A stretch of DNA of 64,000 nucleotides from Fodinibius sediminis (GTDB lineage: Bacteria > Bacteroidota > Rhodothermia > Balneolales > Balneolaceae): NCBI RefSeq assembly GCF_900182555.1, contig NZ_FXTH01000006.1, positions 1 through 64,000 on the forward strand, given 5' to 3'. Position numbers and translations under genes: made by a program. Under the pieces are notes generated by a model. The model did not search any database, had not been told where the DNA came from, and was given only the letters and a program-made list of their open reading frames with translations. The stretch's first letter is position 1. Every line of letters begins with the position of its first letter. Shown here piece by piece: positions 27,257 through 34,868 of this stretch.

Positions 27257-27339
27257 ATTAGTGTGTGCATTTTTTTGAATTTCGTCTAGTTTTAATTTTA
27301 AACTATCCCCTTTTAAATTAAGATAGGGCTGTTTCGAGA

Positions 27340-27786
27340 CTAAAGGAGGGGTAGGTTCGATTTTGTCATAAAACCTTTCCCATTCATATTCTTGAATTTT
27401 TCTTTCTTCATTTTGATTAGGGTGATTTTAGGTATCAAACGTTCTATAGAATCGAGTACTCTAGTTATTTCAATGCCATATTTTGCAGCAACAGATGGTG
27501 CATATGAATCATAATCAATCCATTCCATATTAAATACAATTTGTTGTATTTGTTTTTTTACAAAATCACCATCATTAGAGATAAGTTCCAGTATCTTGTC
27601 TCTTTGCAATTCTGGGGTACTACTTTTTTCAGTTAAAATTATTTCTTCCAGAAAATTGATTAAATGTTTAATATTTGAATGAGCTTTCAAAGTATGTCCA
27701 ACAATGCTATCTAGTGCTTGGCGGTCTCGATTTTTTTCTTCATCAACATCAATATGAATATGAGCGGTACTCTGATTTCCATTCAT
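27340..27786 (-). CDS. Unknown soluble protein, AT-rich accessory gene
   Basis: 148 residues with an AGAGGA ribosome site 8 bp before the ATG at 27786. Mostly helical and acidic: MNGNQSTAHIHIDVDEEKNRD, then helices through ...DSIERLIPKITLIK. No domain recognised. The last residues (MNGKGFMTKSNLPLL) look out of character, while the -1 frame over the same bases gives a better-looking continuation into the next ORF. The real product may therefore be a soluble N-terminal region fused to the downstream membrane part. Confidence 0.55.
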   Translation of the reverse strand: MNGNQSTAHIHIDVDEEKNRDRQALDSIVGHTLKAHSNIKHLINFLEEIILTEKSSTPELQRDKILELISNDGDFVKKQIQQIVFNMEWIDYDSYAPSVAAKYGIEITRVLDSIERLIPKITLIKMKKEKFKNMNGKGFMTKSNLPLL

Positions 27787-27867
27787 GATGAATCCTCTTT
27801 AAATAGTTTCGATTTTTTATTTTTTAAATGGCTTAAATTAATGATAATAGCTACAAAGAGTGTAAGC

Positions 27868-28113
27868 TTCCCCATTTTTCGGACCATTCTAAAGTAGAGA
27901 GTTGCGGTTATGTTAACAGTTCTATTGGTGTTTGGTATCCCAGTGATTTGTGGGGTCGGTTGTGGTTATAATCGTATTTCCATTGGGCTACTTTCTGGCG
28001 CACTTCGCCCAGCGTTTTAAAAATGTAAGCGTTGAGCAGCTCCGTGCGAATGCTGCCGTTAAGCCGTTCGATATAGGCATTTTGCGTTGGTTTTCCTGGC
28101 TGGATAAAGGCCA
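27868..28113 (-). mobile_element. IS3-family transposase OrfB 3' remnant with IS end
   Basis: The reverse strand from about 28113 to the stop at 27908 reads [20 protein letters not shown]... and ends [20 protein letters not shown], the hallmark C-terminus of IS3-family rve integrases. The rest of the transposase is missing. Beyond the stop, TGGTCCGAAAAATGGGG on the reverse strand resembles an IS3 terminal repeat. The fragment joins the IS256 remnant at about 28113. Confidence 0.82.
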
Positions 28114-28808
28114 GGATAAAAATTATCGGCCTCTACGGGCTGGGGATGAGCCTGCGGGACATCAGCTCTCACATCTCCGAAATGTACGATACCGAGCTCT
28201 CCCACACCGTGCTCTCCAAGATTACTGGTTGTATTTTCATTGAGGTCAAAGCCTGGCAGTCCCGACCGCTGGAAGCCGTCTACTGCATTGTTTGGATGGA
28301 TGCGGCCCGCTACAAAGTACGCGTGACCCACAAGGTGCTCTACAACATTTTGGGTATTAACCGAGATGGATACAAACAAGTGCTTGGGACCTACATCTCG
28401 GAGAGCGAAGGGGACAATTTCTGGCTGCAGGTGCTTACCGACATGCAGAACCGAGGCTTGGAGGACATCCTGATCGCCTGCACCGACAACCTCACGGGAT
28501 TCAAAGAAGCCATCGAAAGCACCTATCCGAAAGCCGACGTACAAAGCTGCATTGTGCACCAGATCCGTAACTCCCTGAAGTATGTGGCCAGCAAAGACCA
28601 GAAGGAATTTATGCGGGATTTAAAGCGCGTATATCGAGCCGACACCAAAGATTTAGCCGAGCTGGCCTTAGACGAATTAGCTGGCAAATGGGAATCCAAA
28701 TACCCAGTAGTAAATGCATCTTGGCGGGTCAACTGGGAGAAGCTGACGACCTATTTCCAGTATACACAGTCGATTCGCACCCTTATTGATACCACGAAAA
28801 ATAAATAA
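28114..28808 (+). pseudogene. IS256-family transposase fragment
   Basis: From about 28114 the plus strand reads [20 protein letters not shown] and runs to a stop at 28806-28808. It includes the DDE-relevant blocks WMDAARYKVRV, ILIACTDNLTGFKEAI and SCIVHQIRNSLKYV (DD and following). Both ends of the gene are missing: the N-terminal part before KIIGLY and the C-terminal part after RTLIDTT, where an AAAATAAATAA run ends the frame. The following bases (GGACAGGGTTCAGTTTACAC) could be the IS terminus, brought close by an internal deletion. Non-functional. Confidence 0.85.
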
Positions 28809-28976
28809 ACCGGACAGGGTTCAGTTTACACTACTGAGCATTCTGCGTATGAACAAGAAACAAACCCTGTTCCCTCAATAAAAGAGTTCACCATGAAAGA
28901 GTTCAGAAAATTGTTATCCTGTTAATCTACATAAGGAGATGGGCAGAGACACTCTGTGGCAAGTACCACCTGAGGA
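28809..28976. other. IS-end debris before the curli locus
   Basis: About 170 bp with no gene. ACAGGGTT (28814-28821) and AACCCTGT (28863-28870) form an inverted repeat and may be the remains of IS256 termini. No terminator for the curli operon was found here. Confidence 0.4.
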
Positions 28977-29600
28977 TCAGTTGGTAGTGAAAGTGCCGCT
29001 TACCGTAACAGAATCGATGGAGGCCTGTTGGACATATTTTTTAAATGCTGCTATGTCACGTTCGCCAGGAGCCAGAGTGGTGTCACGCTCTTCCCAGGAG
29101 AAGGTTTCATCTGAAGTATAGATATTAAAGTATACTTCATATTCATTAATATGATTATTCTTGCTGGTATTTCTAACTTCATATTCTACTTCGGCAAAGG
29201 TACTGTCATTTCTTGAGACTTCTGTCCATACCGTTACGTTAGCAGATAGATACTTTTTTCCATTATTTTCTTGCGGATCTAAATATATTTGTGCTGTTGC
29301 TGTTTGGTCTTCATTTACCTGTATGTTTACACTTGAAGATTCAAAACCAGACTTCTTTGCTGTCACGGAATACGGTCCCGTCGGGACGTCATTAAGCTCA
29401 AAAGTGCCATCCTCTCCGGTGGTTATAGAATTTGTGGCGGGACTCGTCGTTATGTTAACTCCCCTAAGGTTCTCCTCGGTCTCGCTGTTGAAAACCTGTC
29501 CTTCAATACGGCCAAACAGTTCGGGAGAAACGGTTTCTTTGGAGCATCCCATCAATGCTGTGATGCAAATCATGTAGGTCAGCAAATATTTAATACTCAT
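28977..29600 (-). CDS. Curli-locus lipoprotein with carboxypeptidase-regulatory-like domain
   Basis: 207 residues. Lipobox LMGC near residue 19. A CarboxypepD_reg beta-sandwich at about 30-110 (RIEGQVFNSETEENLRGVNI, EDGTFELNDVPTGPYSVTAKKSGF) is followed by a beta-rich C-terminal region (about 115-205) with no recognised family. It lies 19 bp after the curlin-repeat gene and is last in the minus-strand curli run, so it likely belongs to the locus. A role in anchoring or accessory assembly is inference. Confidence 0.7.
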   Translation of the reverse strand: MSIKYLLTYMICITALMGCSKETVSPELFGRIEGQVFNSETEENLRGVNITTSPATNSITTGEDGTFELNDVPTGPYSVTAKKSGFESSSVNIQVNEDQTATAQIYLDPQENNGKKYLSANVTVWTEVSRNDSTFAEVEYEVRNTSKNNHINEYEVYFNIYTSDETFSWEERDTTLAPGERDIAAFKKYVQQASIDSVTVSGTFTTN

Positions 29601-29619
29601 AAAATAAGCACTGTATATG

Positions 29620-30180
29620 TTAGTTTTTTCTAATGATGACTGGGAGGTTTCTCCGCGTCGATTGAATGTTGAATGCTGGGGTAGTACTATTTTGGGGCGT
29701 CAGATTAAAAATATTATCTGTCTGGGTGGCATCGTATTGAATGTCATTCCCCTGGAAGAGAAAGAAGGCTCCCCGGTTCTCTCCCTGTTGCATAAAATCA
29801 AGGGCGTTCCTGTTGCCTTCCATATTGATAATGGAAAGCAGTGCGTTGCCCTGTTGGGTAGATTTGGCAAAATTACGATCGCCTGTCATGTTGATTATAC
29901 TCGTATTGTCACTGCCATACTGATGCAGTATGGCTTGATTGCTGTTTCCACGCTGATGGATAACCGCTTGGTTATTGGCAGTATAGTCTAATCCCGTTTC
30001 GTTTAACATATCCAGAAGTCCCGATGCATACTTCAGGCTGAATTCTCTGACTGCGCTGTTATGGTCGATACCCGGATTTTCAATCTGATTGATAAAGGCT
30101 TCACTTTTCTGGGCGGTTCCAGTATCTGTACCCAACAGGCAAAGCGCTGCGAGCATCAATAGTAGTTTATAATTTTTCAT
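29620..30180 (-). CDS. Small curlin-repeat protein, CsgB-like candidate
   Basis: About 186 residues from the ATG at 30180 (an ATG five codons upstream is possible). Signal peptide to ...TGTAQ. The middle holds curlin-type imperfect repeats of about 22 residues: NQAVIHQRGNSNQAILHQYG and TSIINMTGDRNFAKSTQQG, with the Q-x-G-x-x-N spacing. The flanks are not repeat-like and the C-terminus is basic (STRRNLPVIIRKN). Few repeats and a basic tail resemble CsgB nucleators more than the major fibre subunit. The assignment is tentative. Confidence 0.72.
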   Translation of the reverse strand: MKNYKLLLMLAALCLLGTDTGTAQKSEAFINQIENPGIDHNSAVREFSLKYASGLLDMLNETGLDYTANNQAVIHQRGNSNQAILHQYGSDNTSIINMTGDRNFAKSTQQGNALLSIINMEGNRNALDFMQQGENRGAFFLFQGNDIQYDATQTDNIFNLTPQNSTTPAFNIQSTRRNLPVIIRKN

Positions 30181-30223
30181 AATGGTAACCTCCATATTTG
30201 TTTATTAAGCTGTTCAATACGGT

Positions 30224-31576
30224 TTATAATCCGATAGAAACGCCCGTGGATATATTCCACTGTTGATCATGAATGGACCCCTGGCTTACCCCGTCGATAC
30301 CGTCCTCAATCAGGTAACGATAATTAAAACCGATGCGGAGCCCAACGTTTTCCGACAAGCGGTAATCAAGTCCCGCTTCGGCATTTGCTGAGGGAAAGAA
30401 CGTACGGTCTGTAAAATCCGGCTGCTGGTCGTACATCAAAATGCCGCCACCCAGTCCCATATAGGGTGATAGGGAGAAATCAGGGGCCAGATATTTGTTG
30501 AAAGTCAGGTCTATGTTGGTATAAGGTTCCAAAAAGACATCCTGTGCACCTATTTGTGATCGGTGGCCATTCAACTTGAGCGAGCTGCCCGAACTAAAGA
30601 AAAACTCTCCCTGCAATGAAATGCCAGCGGCTTTTTTTGATATCGGATAGCTGCCGATATGACTGCCAAAAATCACGTTGGTCGAAAGGTAAAATCCTGA
30701 GCGAAGTTTGTTGTTTTGGGTTATCCCAAAGTAATTGGCTTCGGCCCGCTCTTTCCATTCCTTGACCTGTTCAAAATCTTTACGGTACTGCATATAGTTA
30801 GTACGATCTTTGGGGCTCCAGATTCCTTCTTCCACCCCTTCCACAATCAGTGTTTTAATTGCCTCATCTATGGCTTCAGTTACAGCCATCACTGGGGGTT
30901 CGTTGTAGGTAAAGCCCGCCTCGGCTTCAAGCAGCCTATTGGTGTCCACATAGCGGAAGGCCCCGCTTTCAAGCTCTTGGGATATTATTGACTTTGTGGT
31001 ATGCACTGTTTTTAGAATACGGCCATTCTTCGTAGAGACGGCCCGAAGATAAATTGTCACCTGATCTTTCCGGAATTGCCCGGAGGCGCCGGTACCTAAA
31101 AAGCGAACGCCACCGCCCCCGGTAATAACATTGGTATCGTATCCGATGATACCGCCTTCAAGTAGTACGCCGCCAAAGAGAAGCGGGGGGAGCTTTCCGC
31201 TCTGATTATTTTGCTGCCGTGTTTTACTGATAATTTCCCGTTCATTGAGCAGGTTAGAAATTCCCTCCCGCTCAATAGGGGTAAACCATCCCGAATCCTC
31301 CATCGATTTGATAAGGATAGAGGTAGCGCCCTGGGTTACGGCTGTTGACCAGCTGGCGCCCCGGTTGGTGGGCTTATATTGTCCCGTTTGATCCCGGAAG
31401 CGATAGACCGCAGCCACCACCTTCTCTTGCGGCGCCGGCATTTGGGTGAGCGATTCGTGCACTTTGCTGTTGATGCCCGGCTTTACACGTTCCGTCTCCA
31501 GCGGCTGAAGGGAAGAGGCACAGCCTGCCAGTAGCATTAAACAAAGAAGTAGGGATGTCGGGGCTATCTTATACAT
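30224..31576 (-). CDS. csgG: CsgG curli secretion channel with C-terminal extension
   Basis: 450 residues. E. coli CsgG is about 277. Lipobox LLAGC near residue 19. The CsgG region (about 30-270) includes KVVAAVYRFRDQTGQYKP, SWSTAVTQGATSILIKSMEDSGWF, REIISKTRQQ, and GGIIGYDTNVITGGGG near 155-170, matching the family's inner transmembrane strands. The extra 170 residues carry alternating beta strands (FYLSTNVIFGSHIG, LDYRLSENVGLRIGFNYRYL, ending SIGL) like an OmpA or porin-type barrel. CsgG forms the nonameric outer-membrane pore exporting curlins. The role of the extension is unknown. Confidence 0.88.
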   Translation of the reverse strand: MYKIAPTSLLLCLMLLAGCASSLQPLETERVKPGINSKVHESLTQMPAPQEKVVAAVYRFRDQTGQYKPTNRGASWSTAVTQGATSILIKSMEDSGWFTPIEREGISNLLNEREIISKTRQQNNQSGKLPPLLFGGVLLEGGIIGYDTNVITGGGGVRFLGTGASGQFRKDQVTIYLRAVSTKNGRILKTVHTTKSIISQELESGAFRYVDTNRLLEAEAGFTYNEPPVMAVTEAIDEAIKTLIVEGVEEGIWSPKDRTNYMQYRKDFEQVKEWKERAEANYFGITQNNKLRSGFYLSTNVIFGSHIGSYPISKKAAGISLQGEFFFSSGSSLKLNGHRSQIGAQDVFLEPYTNIDLTFNKYLAPDFSLSPYMGLGGGILMYDQQPDFTDRTFFPSANAEAGLDYRLSENVGLRIGFNYRYLIEDGIDGVSQGSIHDQQWNISTGVSIGL

Positions 31577-31673
31577 TCAATTCAAAAGTTACTATTCATT
31601 ATCGTTTTATTGTGTTTCTCATCAAAAACCCCAAAGGAGACAGGTTCAAGTCGCCCCGGGTGAAGTTTTGTTG

Positions 31674-32576
31674 TTAGTTCTGAGTAATCGACGCGGAATT
31701 ATTATTACCCATTTGGTCAACCGTAGCAACATTGTTATCCGAGTACTGGTATACAGAGGCCTCACTGTTTTCAGACAGCATATTGTTACCAACACCCTGA
31801 TTGACTATGGCGTTATTAAAATCTCCATCCTGCAATACATATCCGGTATTGTTAAATGCAGAGCCGCCATTTATACCTTGGTTAATTCGTACCCCATCAC
31901 CAGTAGTACCATTGCTGCTACCATTTTGAATAATGGTACCTGTATTATTTTCGGCGGTCCCTGCTCCGGAACCGGGTCCGGCAGCTGCTACATTTGATCC
32001 CTGTAATAGCGTGGTTGAGGCATTATTGCTACCTGCCTGGGTGATGGTTGCTGAATTGTTGGCAGAATAAGAATTGCCCCCAAAACCTTGCAGTACAGAA
32101 CTCCAGTTCCCAGAACCTGTTTGCGTTACAGAGGCACCGACATCTACGGCGGAGCCTACCTGAGACTGGCGAATGGCTCCATAATTACCTGATCCGTTTT
32201 GTATAATATTGGCTTCGGCATTTTCTGCAGTCCCTAACACGCCCTGGAAGATATCCGCGTATCCATTTGAACCCGACTGTATCACAAAAGCCTCAGAGTT
32301 TATGGAGGTTCCTTCATTGATGCCCTGACCAATATAAGCCGTGAAACTGCCATTTTGGTCTATGGTTGCGGTATTGCCTTCTGCAGTCCCCTCCTCAGCA
32401 GCGGCAGGATAAAAGACAAAGCCTGATCCCTGAAAAATAGAGGCATTGTTACTGCCAACTTGGGTAACAGTAGCATCGTTGTCATTTCCTTTTTGGATCG
32501 TTTCGGCATTGTTTTGGGCGTAGGATATGCTTGTTAATGATATTACGATTATTGTAAGTATTAATTGTTTTTTCAT
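31674..32576 (-). CDS. Curlin-repeat major subunit, CsgA-like (larger)
   Basis: 300 residues. Signal peptide to ...ISYAQ (about 20). The rest is a long array of curlin-type repeats with the N-x-A-x-I-x-Q-x-G-x-x-N pattern: NDATVTQVGSNNASIFQG, EAFVIQSGSNGYADIFQG, EANIIQNGSGNYGAIRQ, NTGTIIQNGSSNG and SEASVYQYSDNNVATVDQMG. Rich in Asn, Gln, Gly and Ser with almost no charge, as expected for a beta-solenoid amyloid. The operon context with csgG, csgE and csgF supports this as a major or specialised fibre subunit. Confidence 0.88.
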   Translation of the reverse strand: MKKQLILTIIVISLTSISYAQNNAETIQKGNDNDATVTQVGSNNASIFQGSGFVFYPAAAEEGTAEGNTATIDQNGSFTAYIGQGINEGTSINSEAFVIQSGSNGYADIFQGVLGTAENAEANIIQNGSGNYGAIRQSQVGSAVDVGASVTQTGSGNWSSVLQGFGGNSYSANNSATITQAGSNNASTTLLQGSNVAAAGPGSGAGTAENNTGTIIQNGSSNGTTGDGVRINQGINGGSAFNNTGYVLQDGDFNNAIVNQGVGNNMLSENSEASVYQYSDNNVATVDQMGNNNSASITQN

Positions 32577-32629
32577 ATGATAATTGGATTAGAGATTCAT
32601 AGAAAAAATATCTTGATAAGAAAACCGTA

Positions 32630-32649
32630 GGAGGCTCGTCTAAGCCTCC
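32630..32649 (-). promoter_or_regulatory. Intergenic hairpin between the two curlin genes
   Basis: GGAGGCT (32630-32636) and AGCCTCC (32643-32649) form a perfect 7-bp stem with a 6-nt loop in the 123-bp gap. It has no following T-run on the minus strand, so it is more likely an mRNA-stability or partial-attenuation element than a full terminator. This would allow different levels of the two subunits. Confidence 0.6.
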
Positions 32650-32699
32650 CCGGTCAAAAGCTTTATTTTATCAAGTAAAGTGTGTCGTTAAAACAACTT

Positions 32700-33311
32700 T
32701 TAGTTGCTTTGGGTGATATTGGCGGAATTGCTGTTCCCCACCTGATCTACATCCGCAAACTGGCTATGGCCCGTTTGTGTAACATCAGCAAAGTTGTGAT
32801 CGCCGTCCTGCAGTATGAGAGCATCACTGTTAAAGGTATTCACATTTATACCCTGACTCACTGTAGCATGGTTGCGATAACCGTCCTGCAAAACTTCGAG
32901 GTAATTATTTTCGGCATATGCACCGGCTCCTTGTGCGGGATTAGTGAAGTTTTGTGTACCGGTCTGCTCAATTAAAGCCTCGTTACTTTGGGAGTTTCCT
33001 CCATCGTACCCCTGGCTGAGTAAGGCTGCGTTTCCGTAGCCACTCTGATCAACGGATGCGTCGTTGTTATTGGCAGCATTTCCCGGACCAGTATTAATGG
33101 TAGAAAATGGACCCGTAGGGCTGGTTGTTCTTATCGCAAAGGATGTCGTATTTTCACCTTGACCAATAGTTGCTTGGTTGGCTTCACCGACCTGGTCGAT
33201 GGTGGCCTCGTTACCAGTATTTACCTGATCGATATTGGCATCGTTATTTTGACCGAAGGCCAGGCCTGCAGTCAAAAAAAATGCGAATGTAAGCATTGTT
33301 AGCTTCTTCAT
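32700..33311 (-). CDS. Curlin-repeat major subunit, CsgA-like (smaller)
   Basis: 203 residues. Leader to ...GLAFGQ (about 21). Repeats: NDANIDQVNTGNEATIDQVG, NQATIGQGENTTSF, NDASVDQSGYGNAALLSQG, NEALIEQTGTQNF, DALILQDGDHNFADVTQTG and FADVDQVGNSNSANITQ. The regular Q-x-G-x-x-N spacing marks a curlin beta-solenoid. First of the fibre-subunit genes in transcription order, preceded by a gap of about 320 bp holding several palindromes. Confidence 0.9.
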   Translation of the reverse strand: MKKLTMLTFAFFLTAGLAFGQNNDANIDQVNTGNEATIDQVGEANQATIGQGENTTSFAIRTTSPTGPFSTINTGPGNAANNNDASVDQSGYGNAALLSQGYDGGNSQSNEALIEQTGTQNFTNPAQGAGAYAENNYLEVLQDGYRNHATVSQGINVNTFNSDALILQDGDHNFADVTQTGHSQFADVDQVGNSNSANITQSN

Positions 33312-33335
33312 AGTATGTGTCTTTTTTATTAAAGT

Positions 33336-33393
33336 TAGCTTATGTAAGCTATTCCGATTATTCGGATTCAGATTTGGAAACTATTTCCAAATC
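33336..33393. promoter_or_regulatory. Three stacked palindromes upstream of the first curlin gene
   Basis: In 58 bp: TAGCTTA-TG-TAAGCTA (33336-33351), TCCGA-TTAT-TCGGA (about 33353-33366) and GATTTGGAAA-CTA-TTTCCAAATC (33371-33393, perfect 10-bp arms). They lie 25-82 bp before the curlin ATG on the minus strand. They could be operators or leader hairpins. No CsgD-like regulator is in the window. Confidence 0.6.
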
Positions 33394-33629
33394 AAACAGG
33401 AGAGCAACAATGAAGAAGGCGTGGCGTTGAACAATTATTAAAGAGTTCATAATTTACCTTAAATAATATATTCAACGGGTGGCGTCAGATTTTTTCCGAC
33501 TTCTGCCGGCAGTAATGCCTGCAGAAAGTTCCTCTGGCGCTGCCCTCTTTATTTGTCTCATCTCCTATATTTTTCGCGCAATTTCCTATTGTTCCGCTTG
33601 CTATTCGCTCTTAGCTGTACCTTTTGGAA
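33394..33629. other. Spacer between csgF and the first curlin gene
   Basis: About 235 bp with no supported gene. It may hold a separate promoter for the curlin genes, since the gap in an otherwise tight locus is large. A CTGCCGGCAG-containing palindromic patch (about 33502-33513) is visible. Confidence 0.4.
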
Positions 33630-34076
33630 TTAATCATTACCTGAAAATCCTGTTGGTATCGTAATACTTGTTGATTCGCCTGATAGTATATTTTGTATAT
33701 CTATGCTTACCCCATCGGGCCCCGGATTTACCTTAATGTTAAACTCACCAAATTCATAGCTGTTTTGTTCGTTAAGGTTGACATTGTCTTCACCAAATCG
33801 ATCACCGATAATCTGCCGGGTCAGCTGGGACAGTACCTGACGCTGCAGGGATTGTTCAAAATTGGCCAGGGGATCCCGGTTAAAACCCGAACGTCCTCCC
33901 TGGAATTTATTCTGCTGGTTGGCCGAGTTCAGCAGCCAGCTGTAATTGGCGTATGAGCCGCCAAAGGCCGGGTTTTTGGGCTGGTAAACGAAGTCCTGGG
34001 CTTCGGCGGAATTCGAAAGCCCCAGCACTACACAAACCGAAAGCACAAAAGGAAAGAGTAATTTTTTTTGATCCAT
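33630..34076 (-). CDS. csgF: Curli assembly factor CsgF
   Basis: 148 residues, usual family length. Signal peptide to ...AEAQ (about 26). The mature N-terminus DFVYQPKNPAFGGSYANYSWLLNSANQQNKF is the CsgF hallmark, the part that inserts into the CsgG pore. The C-terminal half has the FNIKVNPGPDGVSIDIQN strand pair. CsgF couples secretion to nucleation at the cell surface. It lies 21 bp after csgE on the same strand. Confidence 0.94.
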   Translation of the reverse strand: MDQKKLLFPFVLSVCVVLGLSNSAEAQDFVYQPKNPAFGGSYANYSWLLNSANQQNKFQGGRSGFNRDPLANFEQSLQRQVLSQLTRQIIGDRFGEDNVNLNEQNSYEFGEFNIKVNPGPDGVSIDIQNILSGESTSITIPTGFSGND

Positions 34077-34097
34077 AGTCTTATTTAAGTAATTAAA

Positions 34098-34868
34098 TTA
34101 ATAGCCTGATAGTGAGTTCGATGAAGATCGCTGGCGCAGGAGCGTTCGATAGCAGATCACCACGGCTTGCCGAGCCATTTTTTCGGTATAGGCGTACTTG
34201 GGCTGAAGACGATTTTGAAATACCTTTTCGTTATCAATGTGGATGGTAATCATGGTTCCCCGCGATGGAGTAGGTTGCTCCGATATCGTGATCATAAAGT
34301 TGCTGGCCCCGGAGGGAGGTTCCCAGTGGCGGTAAAAGAGGTTATAGAAATCAATACCCATTTTGCTGCGCGTCTCATCCAGTACCATACCGTTAATTGA
34401 TATGGTTGATCTCTGGGGGGAGGATGTTTTTTCCTGATCGGTTCCAGTCTGTTGCTCTTGTGCAACAACTTTCTTAAAAGCCTCCCGGAATTCACTGAGT
34501 TTTTTGTTTCCCGCTTTCCCCTGCGAACTGTTTTCGGCCGGGGATTGGGGTTCTCGCTTTTTCCTTTTTTTTAACCTGTTCCTGTTTTCAACAAGTGAGC
34601 TGTCTCGGCGAGTTACTATAAGGGCCGGGATGGTGAGCTTTTGACCGATGTAAATAGTGTAAGAAGTATCAACCCTATCCGCATTGGCCTCGTAGATTTT
34701 TTCCCAAGAGTTGGGATGGCCAAAAGCTTCTGCAATGTTTTTCAGGTTGTCTCCGGCTTTGACGGTGTACTGGTAGGGTACGGTATCTTTTTTATTCTGT
34801 GCGTATAACGTTGAGCTACAGGTAATTATGCTAGAAAGAGATATAATGATGCTATACCTTAATCCCAT
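34098..34868 (-). CDS. csgE: LysM-CsgE fusion, curli secretion specificity factor
   Basis: 256 residues, while CsgE alone is about 130. After a leader (to ...LYAQ, about 24) comes a LysM domain: YTVKAGDNLKNIAEAFGHPN and IYIGQKLTIP (about 33-82). A basic, Ser/Pro/Gln-rich linker follows (about 85-150, RLKKRKKREPQSP). The CsgE domain (about 150-250) has VLDETRSKMGIDFYNLFYRHW, FMITISEQPTPSRGTMITIHI and VFQNRLQPKYAYTEKMARQAV. CsgE caps the CsgG channel and selects curlins. A LysM would tether it to peptidoglycan. First gene of the locus. Confidence 0.9.
   Translation of the reverse strand: MGLRYSIIISLSSIITCSSTLYAQNKKDTVPYQYTVKAGDNLKNIAEAFGHPNSWEKIYEANADRVDTSYTIYIGQKLTIPALIVTRRDSSLVENRNRLKKRKKREPQSPAENSSQGKAGNKKLSEFREAFKKVVAQEQQTGTDQEKTSSPQRSTISINGMVLDETRSKMGIDFYNLFYRHWEPPSGASNFMITISEQPTPSRGTMITIHIDNEKVFQNRLQPKYAYTEKMARQAVVICYRTLLRQRSSSNSLSGY

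Noticed and set aside
31640-31662. GGTTCAAGTC..CCCCGGG resembles the tRNA T-arm at 24643-24668, suggesting an att repeat
   Set aside because: It lies between two curli genes on one operon, so it cannot be an island border there. The match is short.
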